From Xenophilus azovorans DSM 13620 (GTDB lineage: Bacteria > Pseudomonadota > Gammaproteobacteria > Burkholderiales > Burkholderiaceae_C), in assembly GCF_000745855.1 (NCBI RefSeq), contig NZ_JQKD01000052.1, forward strand, positions 1 to 32,145: 32,145 nt of DNA, given 5' to 3'. Shown here one piece after another: positions 7,045-15,846 of the stretch. Under the pieces are notes generated by a model that made no database searches, was not told the DNA's origin, and saw nothing but the letters and a program-made list of their open reading frames with translations. Position 1 is the first letter of the stretch. The number at the start of each line of letters is the position of its first letter. Both the position numbers and the translations under genes were made by a program.

Positions 7045-10000
7045 ATGTTTGAAAAACTTATTCGCGCGGCCATCGAGCACCGATGGCTAGTGCTGTTAGC
7101 TGCCATTGGCATGGCCGCCGTCGGCGTGTTCAGCTACCAGAAGTTGCCCATCGACGCCGTGCCGGACATCACCAACGTCCAAGTGCAGATCAATACCCAG
7201 GCGCCGGGCTATTCACCGTTGGAGACCGAGCAACGGGTGACCTACCCCATTGAAACCGTGATGGCGGGCCTGCCCAACCTGGAGCAAACCCGCTCTCTTT
7301 CGCGCTATGGCCTCTCGCAAGTGACCGTGATCTTCGAGGACGGCACCGACATTTACTTTGCGCGCCAGTTGGTCAATGAGCGCATCCAGGAAGCACGGGA
7401 TAAATTGCCGGTCGGCATCACACCTGCGCTGGGGCCGATCTCCACCGGCCTGGGGGAGATTTACCTGTGGACGGTCGAGGCGAAGGACGGTGCGAAGAAA
7501 CCCGACGGCATGCCCTACACGGCAACAGACCTGCGCGAGATTCAGGATTGGATCATCAAGCCGCAGTTGCGCAACGTGCCCGGTGTGACTGAAATCAACT
7601 CGATTGGCGGTTATGCCAAGGAGTATCAGATCGCACCTATACCCGCTCGCTTGGCTTCGCTCGGCGTTACCCTGCAAGACATCGTGACGGCACTGGATCG
7701 CAACAACGGCAACGTGGGTGCGGGCTATATCGAGAAGCGCGGCGAACAGTACCTGATCCGTGCGCCTGGGCAAGTCAAGACCCTGGAGGACATTGGCAAC
7801 GTTATCCTCAGCAGTGCGGGCGGCGTGCCGATACGGGTGCGTGACGTGGCGGACGTGGGGCTGGGGCGTGAACTGCGCACCGGCGCGGCCACGGACAACG
7901 GCCGCGAGGTGGTGCTGGGCACTGTGTTCATGCTCATCGGCCAGAACAGCCGTACGGTTTCGCAGGCCGTGGACAAGAAGATGGTGGAGATCAACCGCAG
8001 CTTGCCCGAGGGCGTGCATGCGGTGACGGTCTACGACCGCACTGTGCTGGTGGACAAGGCCATCGCCACGGTGAAGAAGAATCTGCTGGAAGGCGCGATC
8101 CTGGTGATCGTGATCCTGTTCCTGTTCCTGGGCAATATCCGCGCGGCCATCATCACGGCGACGGTGATTCCCTTGTCGATGCTGTTCACCTTCACTGGCA
8201 TGGTGCATTACAAGGTGAGCGCCAACCTGATGAGCCTCGGGGCGCTGGACTTCGGCATCATCATCGACGGAGCGGTGGTGATCGTCGAGAACTGCGTGCG
8301 ACGCTTGGCCCATGCACAGGCGCACTACGGCAGACCGTTGACGCGGGCGGAACGCTTTCACGAGGTGTTCCTGGCATCGAAGGAATCACGCCGCGCGCTG
8401 CTGTTCGGGCAACTCATCATCATGGTGGTCTACCTGCCCATCTTCGCCCTGACGGGGGTGGAAGGGAAGATGTTCCACCCGATGGCGTTCACGGTGGTGG
8501 CCGCGCTGGTGGGGGCCATGATCCTGTCGGTGACTTTCATTCCGGCAGCGGTCGCCCTATTCATCGGCCACCGGGTCAGCGAGACAGAGAACTTCCTGGT
8601 CGTGCAGGCCAAGCGCTGGTATGGCCCGCTGCTGGATCGCGTGATGACGGCTAAAGCGGTGGTGCTCACGGCAGCCGCCGTGGCAGTGGTGCTGTGCGGC
8701 CTGATCGCCACCCGTATGGGCAGCGAGTTCGTGCCCAGCCTGAACGAAGGCGATTTCGCCATCCAGGCCCTGCGCATTCCTGGCACCAGCCTATCGCAAT
8801 CGGTCGCGATGCAGCAGCGCCTGGAAGCGACGCTGAAGGCTAAGTTCCCCGAGATCGACCGCGTTTTCGCGCGCACCGGCACGGCTGAAATCGCGTCCGA
8901 CCCCATGCCGCCGAACATTTCCGACGGCTACATCATGCTCAAGCCGGTGTCCGAGTGGCCGGAGCCGCGCAAGTCGCGCGACGAATTGCTGGCGGCCATT
9001 CAGGATGTCGTGGGCAAGGTGCCGGGCAACAACTACGAGTTCTCGCAGCCTATCCAATTGCGCTTCAACGAACTCATTTCAGGGGTTCGCAGCGATGTGG
9101 CGGTGAAGATTTTTGGCGACGACATGGATGTCCTGAATAAGACGGGTGAAGAGATCTCGTCCATGTTGCAGAAGATTCCCGGCGCGTCCGAGGTCAAGGT
9201 GGAGCAAACCACCGGTTTGCCCATGCTGACCGTGAATATCGACCGCCAAAAAGCCTCGCGCTATGGGCTTAACGTGGCCGACATCCAAGATGCCGTGGCC
9301 ACCGCCATCGGCGGGCGTGAGGCTGGCACCCTGTTCGAGGGCGACCGCCGCTTCGACATCCTGGTTCGCCTGCCGGAGTCCTTGCGCAACGACCTGGACA
9401 GCATGAAGCGCCTGCCGATTCCGCTGCCGCGCGGAACGGGTGGGACCGGCAGTGCCGAAGGACGGACGAACTTCATCCAATTGGCCGAGGTGGCGAGCTT
9501 CGAGCTGGCACCCGGCCCCAACCAGGTCAGCCGCGAAAACGGCAAGCGCCGCATCGTGGTGAGCGCCAACGTGCGCGGCCGTGACGTGGGCTCATTCGTG
9601 GCCGACGCCGAGGCGGCGCTGGCACAGGTCAAGATTCCCACGGGCTACTGGACGAGTTGGGGCGGTACTTTCGAGAATCTGCAATCAGCCACGCAGCGTT
9701 TGCAGATCGTCGTGCCGGTGTCGCTGCTGCTGGTGTTCCTGCTGTTGTTCGCCATGTTCGGCAATGTCAAGGACGGCTTGCTGGTCTTTACTGGCATTCC
9801 GTTCGCGCTGACCGGCGGCATCTTGGCGCTGTGGCTGCGCGACATTCCTCTGTCGATTTCCGCTGCCGTGGGCTTCATCGCGCTGTCAGGTGTGGCCGTG
9901 CTCAATGGCCTAGTGATGATTTCCTACATCCGCGGGTTGCGCGAGGACGGAACACCGCTGGATGAAGCCATCCGCGAGGGCGCGCTGACACGCTTGCGGC

Positions 10001-10233
10001 CGGTGCTGATGACAGCCCTAGTGGCGTCGCTGGGTTTCATCCCGATGGCGATTGCCACGGGAACAGGCGCGGAAGTGCAACGCCCCCTGGCTACCGTAGT
10101 GATCGGAGGCATCTTGTCTTCCACCGTGCTGACGCTGCTGGTGCTACCGATTCTGTATCGGCTGGCCCATCGCCCGGACGAGCAAGAAGAGGATGTCACG
10201 GCAGAGCCCGCACATGAGGGCGTAACCGCTTGA
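7045..10233 (+). CDS. czcA: CzcA heavy-metal RND efflux pump
   Basis: The protein has 1062 residues, full length for the HME-RND family. It has 12 membrane helices in two halves, each with a large periplasmic loop. Helix 4 carries DFGIIIDGAVVIVEN; the Asp/Asp/Glu triad falls at D402, D408 and E415, the same numbers as the proton-relay residues of Cupriavidus CzcA. This signature marks Zn/Co/Cd exporters rather than Cu/Ag CusA, which has a different helix-4 motif. It takes metal from the periplasm (or cytoplasm) and drives it outward using the proton gradient. An RBS (GGAG) lies at 7032-7035. It is the last intact gene of the czcCBA operon; a truncated small ORF starts 11 bp later. Confidence 0.95.
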   Translation: MFEKLIRAAIEHRWLVLLAAIGMAAVGVFSYQKLPIDAVPDITNVQVQINTQAPGYSPLETEQRVTYPIETVMAGLPNLEQTRSLSRYGLSQVTVIFEDGTDIYFARQLVNERIQEARDKLPVGITPALGPISTGLGEIYLWTVEAKDGAKKPDGMPYTATDLREIQDWIIKPQLRNVPGVTEINSIGGYAKEYQIAPIPARLASLGVTLQDIVTALDRNNGNVGAGYIEKRGEQYLIRAPGQVKTLEDIGNVILSSAGGVPIRVRDVADVGLGRELRTGAATDNGREVVLGTVFMLIGQNSRTVSQAVDKKMVEINRSLPEGVHAVTVYDRTVLVDKAIATVKKNLLEGAILVIVILFLFLGNIRAAIITATVIPLSMLFTFTGMVHYKVSANLMSLGALDFGIIIDGAVVIVENCVRRLAHAQAHYGRPLTRAERFHEVFLASKESRRALLFGQLIIMVVYLPIFALTGVEGKMFHPMAFTVVAALVGAMILSVTFIPAAVALFIGHRVSETENFLVVQAKRWYGPLLDRVMTAKAVVLTAAAVAVVLCGLIATRMGSEFVPSLNEGDFAIQALRIPGTSLSQSVAMQQRLEATLKAKFPEIDRVFARTGTAEIASDPMPPNISDGYIMLKPVSEWPEPRKSRDELLAAIQDVVGKVPGNNYEFSQPIQLRFNELISGVRSDVAVKIFGDDMDVLNKTGEEISSMLQKIPGASEVKVEQTTGLPMLTVNIDRQKASRYGLNVADIQDAVATAIGGREAGTLFEGDRRFDILVRLPESLRNDLDSMKRLPIPLPRGTGGTGSAEGRTNFIQLAEVASFELAPGPNQVSRENGKRRIVVSANVRGRDVGSFVADAEAALAQVKIPTGYWTSWGGTFENLQSATQRLQIVVPVSLLLVFLLLFAMFGNVKDGLLVFTGIPFALTGGILALWLRDIPLSISAAVGFIALSGVAVLNGLVMISYIRGLREDGTPLDEAIREGALTRLRPVLMTALVASLGFIPMAIATGTGAEVQRPLATVVIGGILSSTVLTLLVLPILYRLAHRPDEQEEDVTAEPAHEGVTA

Positions 10234-10244
10234 AAGGAACAGCG

Positions 10245-10343
10245 ATGAACGCCGTTACGGCACCACGACAGACTCCTTCAAGCTTTACAGGGACATCGAC
10301 TCATGGAATTCCGTCACCTTCGGTACTTTCTGGCCGTTGCTGA
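10245..10343 (+). pseudogene. Short ORF after czcA, probable truncated gene start
   Basis: AAGGAAC at 10234-10240, then ATG at 10245 encodes MNAVTAPRQTPSSF and continues to a TGA at 10341-10343 (32 codons), running out of frame into the LysR gene. The strong RBS and ideal spacing suggest this was the start of a fourth gene in the czc operon. The coding pattern ends near 10300, where conserved ICE sequence (LysR gene) begins. It is most simply a gene cut off at the cargo/backbone junction. No family can be named from so few residues. Confidence 0.3.
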
Positions 10344-11196
10344 GGAGCTGCACTTCGCCCGCGCTGCGGAGCGGCTGCATATCGAACAGTCACCACTGTC
10401 GCGCGCCATCAGGGAATTGGAAGAAGAATTGGGCGCACAACTGTTCGTGCGTACCAGCCGCAGCACGCGCCTGACGCTTGCGGGCAAGCTGCTGATGGAG
10501 AACGCGCCTCGCGTGCTGTTGGCGCTGGACCAAGCGCGTGAGAGCGTGAAGGCAGCGGCCAATGGCTTTCACGGCCGGTTGCGCGTGGCGCTGTCCGACG
10601 GCATCAGCCCCTCGCGCCTGCCGGCACTGCTGGCGCGCTGCCGCGAGGAAGACCCGGAGATCGAGATCCGCCTGTTCGAGGTGCCGCTGGCCCAGCAGCT
10701 CAGCGGCCTGCGTGACGATCTATACGACGCGGGCTTCTCGATGGCCGACGAGGTGGGCGACGGCATCATCATCGAACCCGCCTGGGAGGATGAGCTGATG
10801 GTCGCCATGCCCGCGCGCCATGAACTACTGGCCCACAGGCGGGTACCGCTGGATGAAGTGCTGCAACATCCCCTGGTGCTGGGCGACCCGGCAGTTTGCG
10901 AAGGCCATGCCAAGCAGATCGACCGCATCCTGCGCAAGCAGGACCGGGAGCCCTTGATCGAACAGTACGTCGCCACGTTCGACGTGATGATGACTTTCGT
11001 GTCGGCCGGCTTGGCGCTGGGGCTCGCAGGCGCCGCGCACATCGCTTCCAGCCACGAGCCGGGCGTGGTGGGCCGACCGCTCGCGGGAAAGTCGCCCATG
11101 CTCACCACCTATCTGCTGCGCCGCGACGCCGAGCCGTCGCAGGCGCTAGCCCGCTTTATCGAGCGGGTCGAAGCCCTGGTACCGGGAGACGCTTAG
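10303..11196 (+). CDS. traR: LysR-family regulator, TraR of Tn4371-type ICEs
   Basis: This protein has 297 residues. The N-terminal helix-turn-helix is textbook LysR: MEFRHLRYFLAVAEELHFARAA, HIEQSPLSRAIRELEEELG and LFVRTSRSTRLTLAG. The C-terminal co-inducer domain starts near residue 90 (GRLRVALSDGISPSRLPALL). Its position directly before an EexN-like lipoprotein and traG is that of traR in Tn4371-family elements, where it probably controls the transfer genes. It reads in the same direction as traG, unlike the divergent layout of many LysR regulators, so its operator is not obvious. The RBS is weak (AGGGA, about 10289). The inducer is unknown. Confidence 0.85.
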   Translation: MEFRHLRYFLAVAEELHFARAAERLHIEQSPLSRAIRELEEELGAQLFVRTSRSTRLTLAGKLLMENAPRVLLALDQARESVKAAANGFHGRLRVALSDGISPSRLPALLARCREEDPEIEIRLFEVPLAQQLSGLRDDLYDAGFSMADEVGDGIIIEPAWEDELMVAMPARHELLAHRRVPLDEVLQHPLVLGDPAVCEGHAKQIDRILRKQDREPLIEQYVATFDVMMTFVSAGLALGLAGAAHIASSHEPGVVGRPLAGKSPMLTTYLLRRDAEPSQALARFIERVEALVPGDA

Positions 11197-11231
11197 CCAT
11201 TGGCCCCGTTTCACTTCGGAGGATTCAAGCC

Positions 11232-11504
11232 ATGAACCTATCCAAGATCATCGCTATGTCGTCGCTAGCAGTTCTGCTGGTCGCCTGCGGCAAGTCTGAG
11301 CCGTCCAAGCCCGCCGCCGTGCCCAGCGTGGAGCAACTGGCTGCTGACCCCGTGCGTTTGCGAGAACTGCGCCAGCAGTGCAAGACGGATCGTCCGACGA
11401 TGGGCGACGTGCTGTGCAACCGAGTGGCCGAAGCGACGAACCGGCGTTTCCTGGGTGACGGCAAGGTGCCTTATACGCCGCCGAAGGAACCGCCGAAGTT
11501 CTGA
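11232..11504 (+). CDS. EexN-like entry-exclusion lipoprotein
   Basis: This 90-residue protein starts at the ATG at 11232, preceded by GGAGG at 11218-11222. It has a type II signal peptide with lipobox LLVAC and Cys19 as the acylated residue. The rest reads PSVEQLAADPVRLRELRQQC … CNRVAEATNRRFLGDG, the pattern of EexN-family proteins that reduce redundant entry of the same element. The family call is by motif. It resembles the second lipoprotein in the trb operon (start 19019), and its NRRFLG…PYTP end is also seen at the C-terminus of TrbJ. It lies between traR and the traG operon and may have its own promoter. Confidence 0.7.
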   Translation: MNLSKIIAMSSLAVLLVACGKSEPSKPAAVPSVEQLAADPVRLRELRQQCKTDRPTMGDVLCNRVAEATNRRFLGDGKVPYTPPKEPPKF

Positions 11505-11548
11505 TGGTCGGTTTGCCGCAACGCACCTGCGCGTGCCTGCGCCTTTTT

Positions 11549-11569
11549 GCGCGCTGCGCAGCAGCGCGC
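11549..11569. repeat. Perfect hairpin GCGCGCTGC-GCA-GCAGCGCGC
   Basis: A perfect 9-bp GC stem with a 3-base loop lies 45 bp after the EexN stop. No T-run follows on the + strand, so it is not a classical intrinsic terminator. It may attenuate read-through from traR-eexN into traG, or protect the upstream transcript. Confidence 0.5.
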
Positions 11570-11623
11570 CCGTTGTGGCGGTCTTTCGCCCCAGTTCTTC
11601 CCTGCCGGAAACCATGCTTTTTG

Positions 11624-11656
11624 CGGCATCAACATGCCGATAACGGTCTTTGACCG
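11624..11656. repeat. Two adjacent inverted repeats upstream of traG
   Basis: CGGCAT-CAAC-ATGCCG (11624-11639, 6-bp stem) is followed after 4 bases by CGGTC-TTT-GACCG (11644-11656, 5-bp stem). Both are perfect. They lie 65-100 bp before the traG start and are candidate operators for TraR or the CopG-like protein, or mRNA leader structures. Confidence 0.45.
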
Positions 11657-11722
11657 GCACGCCCAGCGGCACTGATCCTCACGAGGGCGGCACATGCCTG
11701 TGCTGCGATCGGAGGCTGGATG

Positions 11723-13720
11723 ATGCAGGGAACGAACGTGCTGTTCGGTCAGATTGCCGTGGTGTTCGGCATCGTGATCGCTGGGGTGTGGAGCGCCACG
11801 CAATGGACAGCCGCCGCCCTGGGCTATCAGCTACGCCTTGGCTCGCCCTGGTTCGATTTCTTCGGTACGCCGGTCTATCACCCGTGGCGGCTGTTCGAGT
11901 GGTGGTTCGTCTTCGACGCCTACGCGCCGCGCGTGTTCGACACCGGCGGCGCCATCGCGGGCGGCAGCGGCTTGCTGGCGGTGGTGGTCGCCATCGGCAT
12001 GTCGATATGGCGCTCGCGCCAGTCGCGCCTGGTCACGACCTACGGCTCGGCCCGCTGGGCGAACGCGGATGACATTCGCAAGGCCGGCCTCACGCAACCG
12101 GCCGGCGTGTTCCTCGGCCAGCACGATCGCCAGTACCTGCGACATGAGGGGCCGGAGCACGTCCTGACCTTTGCGCCCACGCGCAGCGGCAAAGGCGTCG
12201 GCCTAGTGGTGCCGACACTGCTTTCCTGGCCTGCATCCGCCGTCATCCACGACATCAAGGGCGAGAACTGGCAGATCACCGCAGGCTGGCGTTCGCGCTT
12301 CTCGCATTGCCTGCTGTTCAACCCGACCGATGCGAAGTCGGCCGCCTACAACCCGCTGCTGGAGGTGCGGCGCGGCGCGTATGAAGTGCGCGACGTGCAG
12401 AACATCGCGGACATTCTGGTCGATCCCGAAGGCGCGCTGGAGAAGCGCAACCATTGGGAAAAGACCAGCCACGCGCTGTTGGTCGGCGCCATCCTGCATG
12501 TGCTCTACGCGGGCGAGGACAAGACGCTGCGCGGCGTCGCCAACTTTCTCTCCGACCCGGCCAGCCCGTTCGAGCTGACCCTGCACCGGATGATGACCAC
12601 GCCGCACTTGGGCGATGGGCCGCATCCTGTCGTCGCTTCGGCGGCGCGCGAAGTGCTCAACAAGTCGGACAACGAACGCTCGGGCGTGCTGTCCACGGCC
12701 ATGTCGTTCCTGGGCCTGTACCGCGATCCCACGGTGGCCGAAGTCACGTCGCGGTGCGATTGGCGCATTGCCGACCTGATCGCAGCCGAGCATCCGGTGT
12801 CGCTGTATCTGGTGGTGCCGCCTTCGGACATTTCGCGGACGAAGCCGCTCATTCGCCTGATCCTCAACCAGATCGGGCGGCGCCTCACCGAATCGCTGGA
12901 TGGCTCCGACGGCATCGAGCGACGCCACAAGCTGCTGCTGATGCTCGACGAGTTCCCGGCGCTCGGGCGCCTGGACTTCTTCGAGACGGCGCTGGCCTTC
13001 ATGGCGGGCTACGGCATCCGTAGCTTCCTCATCGCGCAATCGCTCAACCAGATCGACAAGGCGTATGGGCAGAACCACTCTATCCTCGACAACTGCCATG
13101 TGCGTGTGACGTTCGCCACGAACGACGAACGCACCGCCAAACGCATCTCCGAGACGCTGGGCACGGCCACCGAGCTGCGCGCGCAGCGCAACTACGCGGG
13201 CCACCGGCTGGCGCCGTGGCTGGGCCACCTGATGGTGTCGCGCCAGGAAACCGCGCGCCCGCTGCTGACGCCGGGCGAAGTCATGCAGCTTCCGCCCGAC
13301 GAGGCGGTGGTGATGGTGTCCAGCGTGGCGCCGATCAAGGCGAAGAAGCTGCGCTACTACGCGGACAGCAATTTCAAGCATCGCTTGCTGCCGCCGCCCA
13401 CGCTGGCGGACGGGCAGTACGCCGACGCGCCGCCGGCCCGCGCCGATAACTGGAGCGGGCTGGCAATTCCTGCGGTGCCGGCATCTCTCGTCGCGGAGAC
13501 CGTTGGCGACCTTGGCAGCGCCGATGACGGCGGCCCGCGTCGCCAGCCCGAACTCTCCGAAACCGCCGCCTACGACCCCGAGCTGGCCGCGCCTGCGGCC
13601 GACCTTGGGCTGCTCGATGACGACGACTTGCCGCTTCCCCTTCCTCGCCAGCTCGACCCAACCATGCAGCGCACGGCCCGGCTGGCTTCCCTCGACCCTG
13701 ACGACGGAATCGACCTATGA
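11723..13720 (+). CDS. traG: TraG coupling protein (VirD4-type ATPase)
   Basis: About 665 residues. ATG codons occur at 11720 and 11723; the second is preferred because it lies 7 bp after GGAGG (11711-11715). N-terminal membrane helices (residues about 8-30 and 75-95) anchor it in the inner membrane. The cytoplasmic ATPase has Walker A APTRSGKGVG with K157 and Walker B LLLMLDEFPALG with D409. TraG brings the relaxase-DNA complex to the Trb type IV secretion channel. The tail after about residue 560 is long, acidic and Pro/Asp-rich (DDDDLPLPLP), a variable region in this family. It begins the coupled traG-trb operon and overlaps the next gene by ATGA. Confidence 0.95.
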   Translation: MQGTNVLFGQIAVVFGIVIAGVWSATQWTAAALGYQLRLGSPWFDFFGTPVYHPWRLFEWWFVFDAYAPRVFDTGGAIAGGSGLLAVVVAIGMSIWRSRQSRLVTTYGSARWANADDIRKAGLTQPAGVFLGQHDRQYLRHEGPEHVLTFAPTRSGKGVGLVVPTLLSWPASAVIHDIKGENWQITAGWRSRFSHCLLFNPTDAKSAAYNPLLEVRRGAYEVRDVQNIADILVDPEGALEKRNHWEKTSHALLVGAILHVLYAGEDKTLRGVANFLSDPASPFELTLHRMMTTPHLGDGPHPVVASAAREVLNKSDNERSGVLSTAMSFLGLYRDPTVAEVTSRCDWRIADLIAAEHPVSLYLVVPPSDISRTKPLIRLILNQIGRRLTESLDGSDGIERRHKLLLMLDEFPALGRLDFFETALAFMAGYGIRSFLIAQSLNQIDKAYGQNHSILDNCHVRVTFATNDERTAKRISETLGTATELRAQRNYAGHRLAPWLGHLMVSRQETARPLLTPGEVMQLPPDEAVVMVSSVAPIKAKKLRYYADSNFKHRLLPPPTLADGQYADAPPARADNWSGLAIPAVPASLVAETVGDLGSADDGGPRRQPELSETAAYDPELAAPAADLGLLDDDDLPLPLPRQLDPTMQRTARLASLDPDDGIDL

Positions 13721-14163
13721 CCCAACACCGCCTCAACGTGTTCATCCAGCCGGAGCATGGCAAGCGGCTCGACGAACTGGCCGCCAAGAAAGGCGTATCC
13801 AAGTCCAGCATCGTCGCCGCCGCCTTGGCGTCGTGGTTGTCGCCTGATGCTGCCGACCAGCGCGAGGCGGCGATTGCCAAGCGGCTGGATCGCCTGTCAC
13901 GGCACGCCGAGCGCATGGAACGCGACCAGAACATCCAGATCGAAACGCTGGCACTGTTCATCCGCTACTTCCTCACGGTGAGCACGCCCGTGCCCGAAGC
14001 GCATCAGGACGCAGCGCGCGCCCAGGGCAAGGCGCGCTTCGAGCAGTTCGTCGAACAACTCGGGCGGCATTTGCTGCGCGGTCGCAGTCTGGTGCGGGAC
14101 GTGGTGGAAGAACTGCATCCAGACCCGGCACGCATGGACGACGCGCAGGAGCGCGCGTCATGA
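13717..14163 (+). CDS. CopG/ribbon-helix-helix family protein
   Basis: This protein has 148 residues. The first 45 form a ribbon-helix-helix domain: a beta strand HRLNVFIQPEHGKRL, then helices DELAAKKGVSKSSIVAAAL. RHH proteins bind DNA as dimers and often autoregulate. The C-terminal two thirds are helical and charged, with no further motif I recognise. It overlaps traG and trbB by 4 bp each, so it is made in step with the transfer proteins. In Tn4371-type elements a gene of this kind is always found between traG and trbB. Roles as an operon repressor or a relaxosome accessory protein are both possible; neither is shown here. Confidence 0.8.
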   Translation: MTQHRLNVFIQPEHGKRLDELAAKKGVSKSSIVAAALASWLSPDAADQREAAIAKRLDRLSRHAERMERDQNIQIETLALFIRYFLTVSTPVPEAHQDAARAQGKARFEQFVEQLGRHLLRGRSLVRDVVEELHPDPARMDDAQERAS

Positions 14164-15194
14164 GCGCCGTTCCTTCCTTCACCGCCGTTTCACTGGATCG
14201 CCGCATCCTGATGCTGCGCACGGCGATGGGGCCGCTGATCGCCGCCGCGCTGGAAGACCCGGACGTGGTGGAAATCATGCTCAACCCGGATCGCACCTTG
14301 TGGATCGACCGGCTTTCGTCGGGTCGCGCGCCGATGGGTGTGGAGCTGTCCGAGGCCGACGGCGAACGAATCATCCGGCTGGTCGCGGCCCACGTCGGCG
14401 CGGAAGTCCACCGCGGCCAGCCACTGTTGACGGCGGAACTGCCCGAGACGGGCGAACGCTTCGAGGGCATCCTGCCGCCCGCTGCGCCGGGGCCGGCCTT
14501 TGCGTTGCGCAAGCGCGCCTTTGGCGTGATCCCGCTGTCGCGCTACATCGAGGACGAAATGATGACCGCCGCGCAGGCGGGCTTGCTGGTGCGCGCCGTG
14601 CGCGAACGCCAGAACATCCTGATCGCCGGCGGGACGAGTACCGGCAAGACCACCTTGGCCAATGCGCTATTGGCCGAGATCGCCGCCACGGGCGACCGCG
14701 TATTGGTGCTCGAAGACACGGTGGAGCTGCAATGCGCGGCCCGCGACCACGTGCCGCTGCGCACACGCCAGGGCGTGGTGTCCATGACCGAGCTGGTGCG
14801 ATCTTCGATGCGCCTGCGCCCGGATCGTGTCGTCGTCGGCGAGGTGCGTGGCGCCGAGGCATTGGATCTCATCAAAGTCTGGGGCACTGGCCATCCGGGC
14901 GGCATCGCCACCATCCACGCCGGCTCCGTACTGGGCGCACTGCTGCGCCTGGAGCAACTGATTCTCGAAGTGGCGGTGAACCCGCCCCGTGCGCTGATCG
15001 CGGAAGCGGTCAACGTGGTGATCCACATCGCCGGGCGCGGACGCAAGCGCCGCATCGAGAGCATCGCCCGCGTCGTCGGCTTCGATGGCGTGGGCTACCA
15101 ACTGGCGGATGCGCTGGAGGCTCCATTCCCGGAGCTGCTGCCGCAGTCCGACCTTTCCTCCCTGTCCCCTGACCACTCTGGAGAACTTCCATGA
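14160..15194 (+). CDS. trbB: TrbB conjugation ATPase (VirB11 family)
   Basis: This 344-residue protein is a hexameric traffic ATPase at the cytoplasmic base of the type IV secretion system. It has Walker A AGGTSTGKTTLANAL (K163), an Asp box VLVLEDTVELQC, Walker B MRLRPDRVVVGEVRG and the His box GHPGGIATIHAGS, all in the right order. The length is slightly above RP4 TrbB. The C-terminal tail after about 315 is less conserved. The start ATG at 14160 overlaps the preceding stop, and trbC starts inside its stop codon (ATGA). Confidence 0.94.
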   Translation: MSAVPSFTAVSLDRRILMLRTAMGPLIAAALEDPDVVEIMLNPDRTLWIDRLSSGRAPMGVELSEADGERIIRLVAAHVGAEVHRGQPLLTAELPETGERFEGILPPAAPGPAFALRKRAFGVIPLSRYIEDEMMTAAQAGLLVRAVRERQNILIAGGTSTGKTTLANALLAEIAATGDRVLVLEDTVELQCAARDHVPLRTRQGVVSMTELVRSSMRLRPDRVVVGEVRGAEALDLIKVWGTGHPGGIATIHAGSVLGALLRLEQLILEVAVNPPRALIAEAVNVVIHIAGRGRKRRIESIARVVGFDGVGYQLADALEAPFPELLPQSDLSSLSPDHSGELP

Positions 15195-15568
15195 CGCACG
15201 CTGATGCTTTCCGTATTTCCGCAAATCCGCTTCCTCGGCCCGCACGGCTGGATGGCCTGGCTCGCCCGGCCATGCAGGGCTTGATGCTCGCGGCGCTGAT
15301 GTTGCTGCTCGCAGGCACCGCGCAGGCCGCGGGTTCCTCGATGCCCTGGGAAGGGCCGCTGCAATCCATCCTCGAATCCATCCAGGGGCCGGTGGCGCGC
15401 ATCGTCGCGGTCATCATCATCATCGCCACGGGCTTGGCGCTGGCCTTCGGCGATACCTCGGGCGGGTTCCGCAAGCTGATCCAGATCGTGTTTGGCCTGT
15501 CCATCGCGTTCGCCGCTTCGAGCTTCTTCCTGTCGTTCTTCAGCTTCTCCGGTGGGGCCGTCGTATGA
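15191..15568 (+). CDS. trbC: TrbC prepilin
   Basis: This 125-residue protein has a long basic N-terminus and a signal helix (GLMLAALMLLLAGTAQAAGS), then a short amphipathic stretch and two hydrophobic helices (VARIVAVIIIIATGLALAFG and FGLSIAFAASSFFLSFFSF) around a small polar loop DTSGGFRK. This is the layout of VirB2/TrbC pilins. The precursor is cleaved after AQA and forms the conjugative pilus. trbC-trbD overlap by ATGA. Confidence 0.9.
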   Translation: MTHADAFRISANPLPRPARLDGLARPAMQGLMLAALMLLLAGTAQAAGSSMPWEGPLQSILESIQGPVARIVAVIIIIATGLALAFGDTSGGFRKLIQIVFGLSIAFAASSFFLSFFSFSGGAVV

Positions 15569-15837
15569 ACGGCCCACACGATGGAATACCCGGCTTCGAG
15601 GTGCCGCTACATCGGTCTCTGACCGAGCCGATCCTGATGGGCGGCGCTCCGCGCACCGTGGCCATCACCAACGGCACCTTGGCCGCTGCCGTGGGCCTGG
15701 GCTTGCAGATGTGGATTCCTGGGCTGGTGCTTTGGATCGTCGGCCATTCGCTGGCGGTCTGGGGTGCGCGTGTCGATCCGCAGTTCATGGCCGTGTTCGC
15801 GCGGCACATCAAGCACCGGCCGCTGCTGGACGTGTGA
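15565..15837 (+). CDS. trbD: TrbD (VirB3-like) inner-membrane protein
   Basis: This 90-residue protein has an N-terminal polar segment with VPLHRSLTEPILMGGAPR, a hallmark of TrbD/VirB3, followed by a double membrane helix (TNGTLAAAVGLGLQMW … LVLWIVGHSLAVWG) and a short C-terminal tail ending DPQFMAVFARHIKHR. It works with the TrbE ATPase in assembling the pilus. The stop lies 9 bp before trbE; in some elements the two proteins are fused, but here they are separate. Confidence 0.9.
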   Translation: MNGPHDGIPGFEVPLHRSLTEPILMGGAPRTVAITNGTLAAAVGLGLQMWIPGLVLWIVGHSLAVWGARVDPQFMAVFARHIKHRPLLDV

Positions 15838-15846
15838 GGTGATGCC

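Noticed and set aside
11549-11569. The 9-bp GC hairpin as an intrinsic terminator after eexN
   Set aside because: No T-run follows on the + strand, so it is recorded only as a hairpin.
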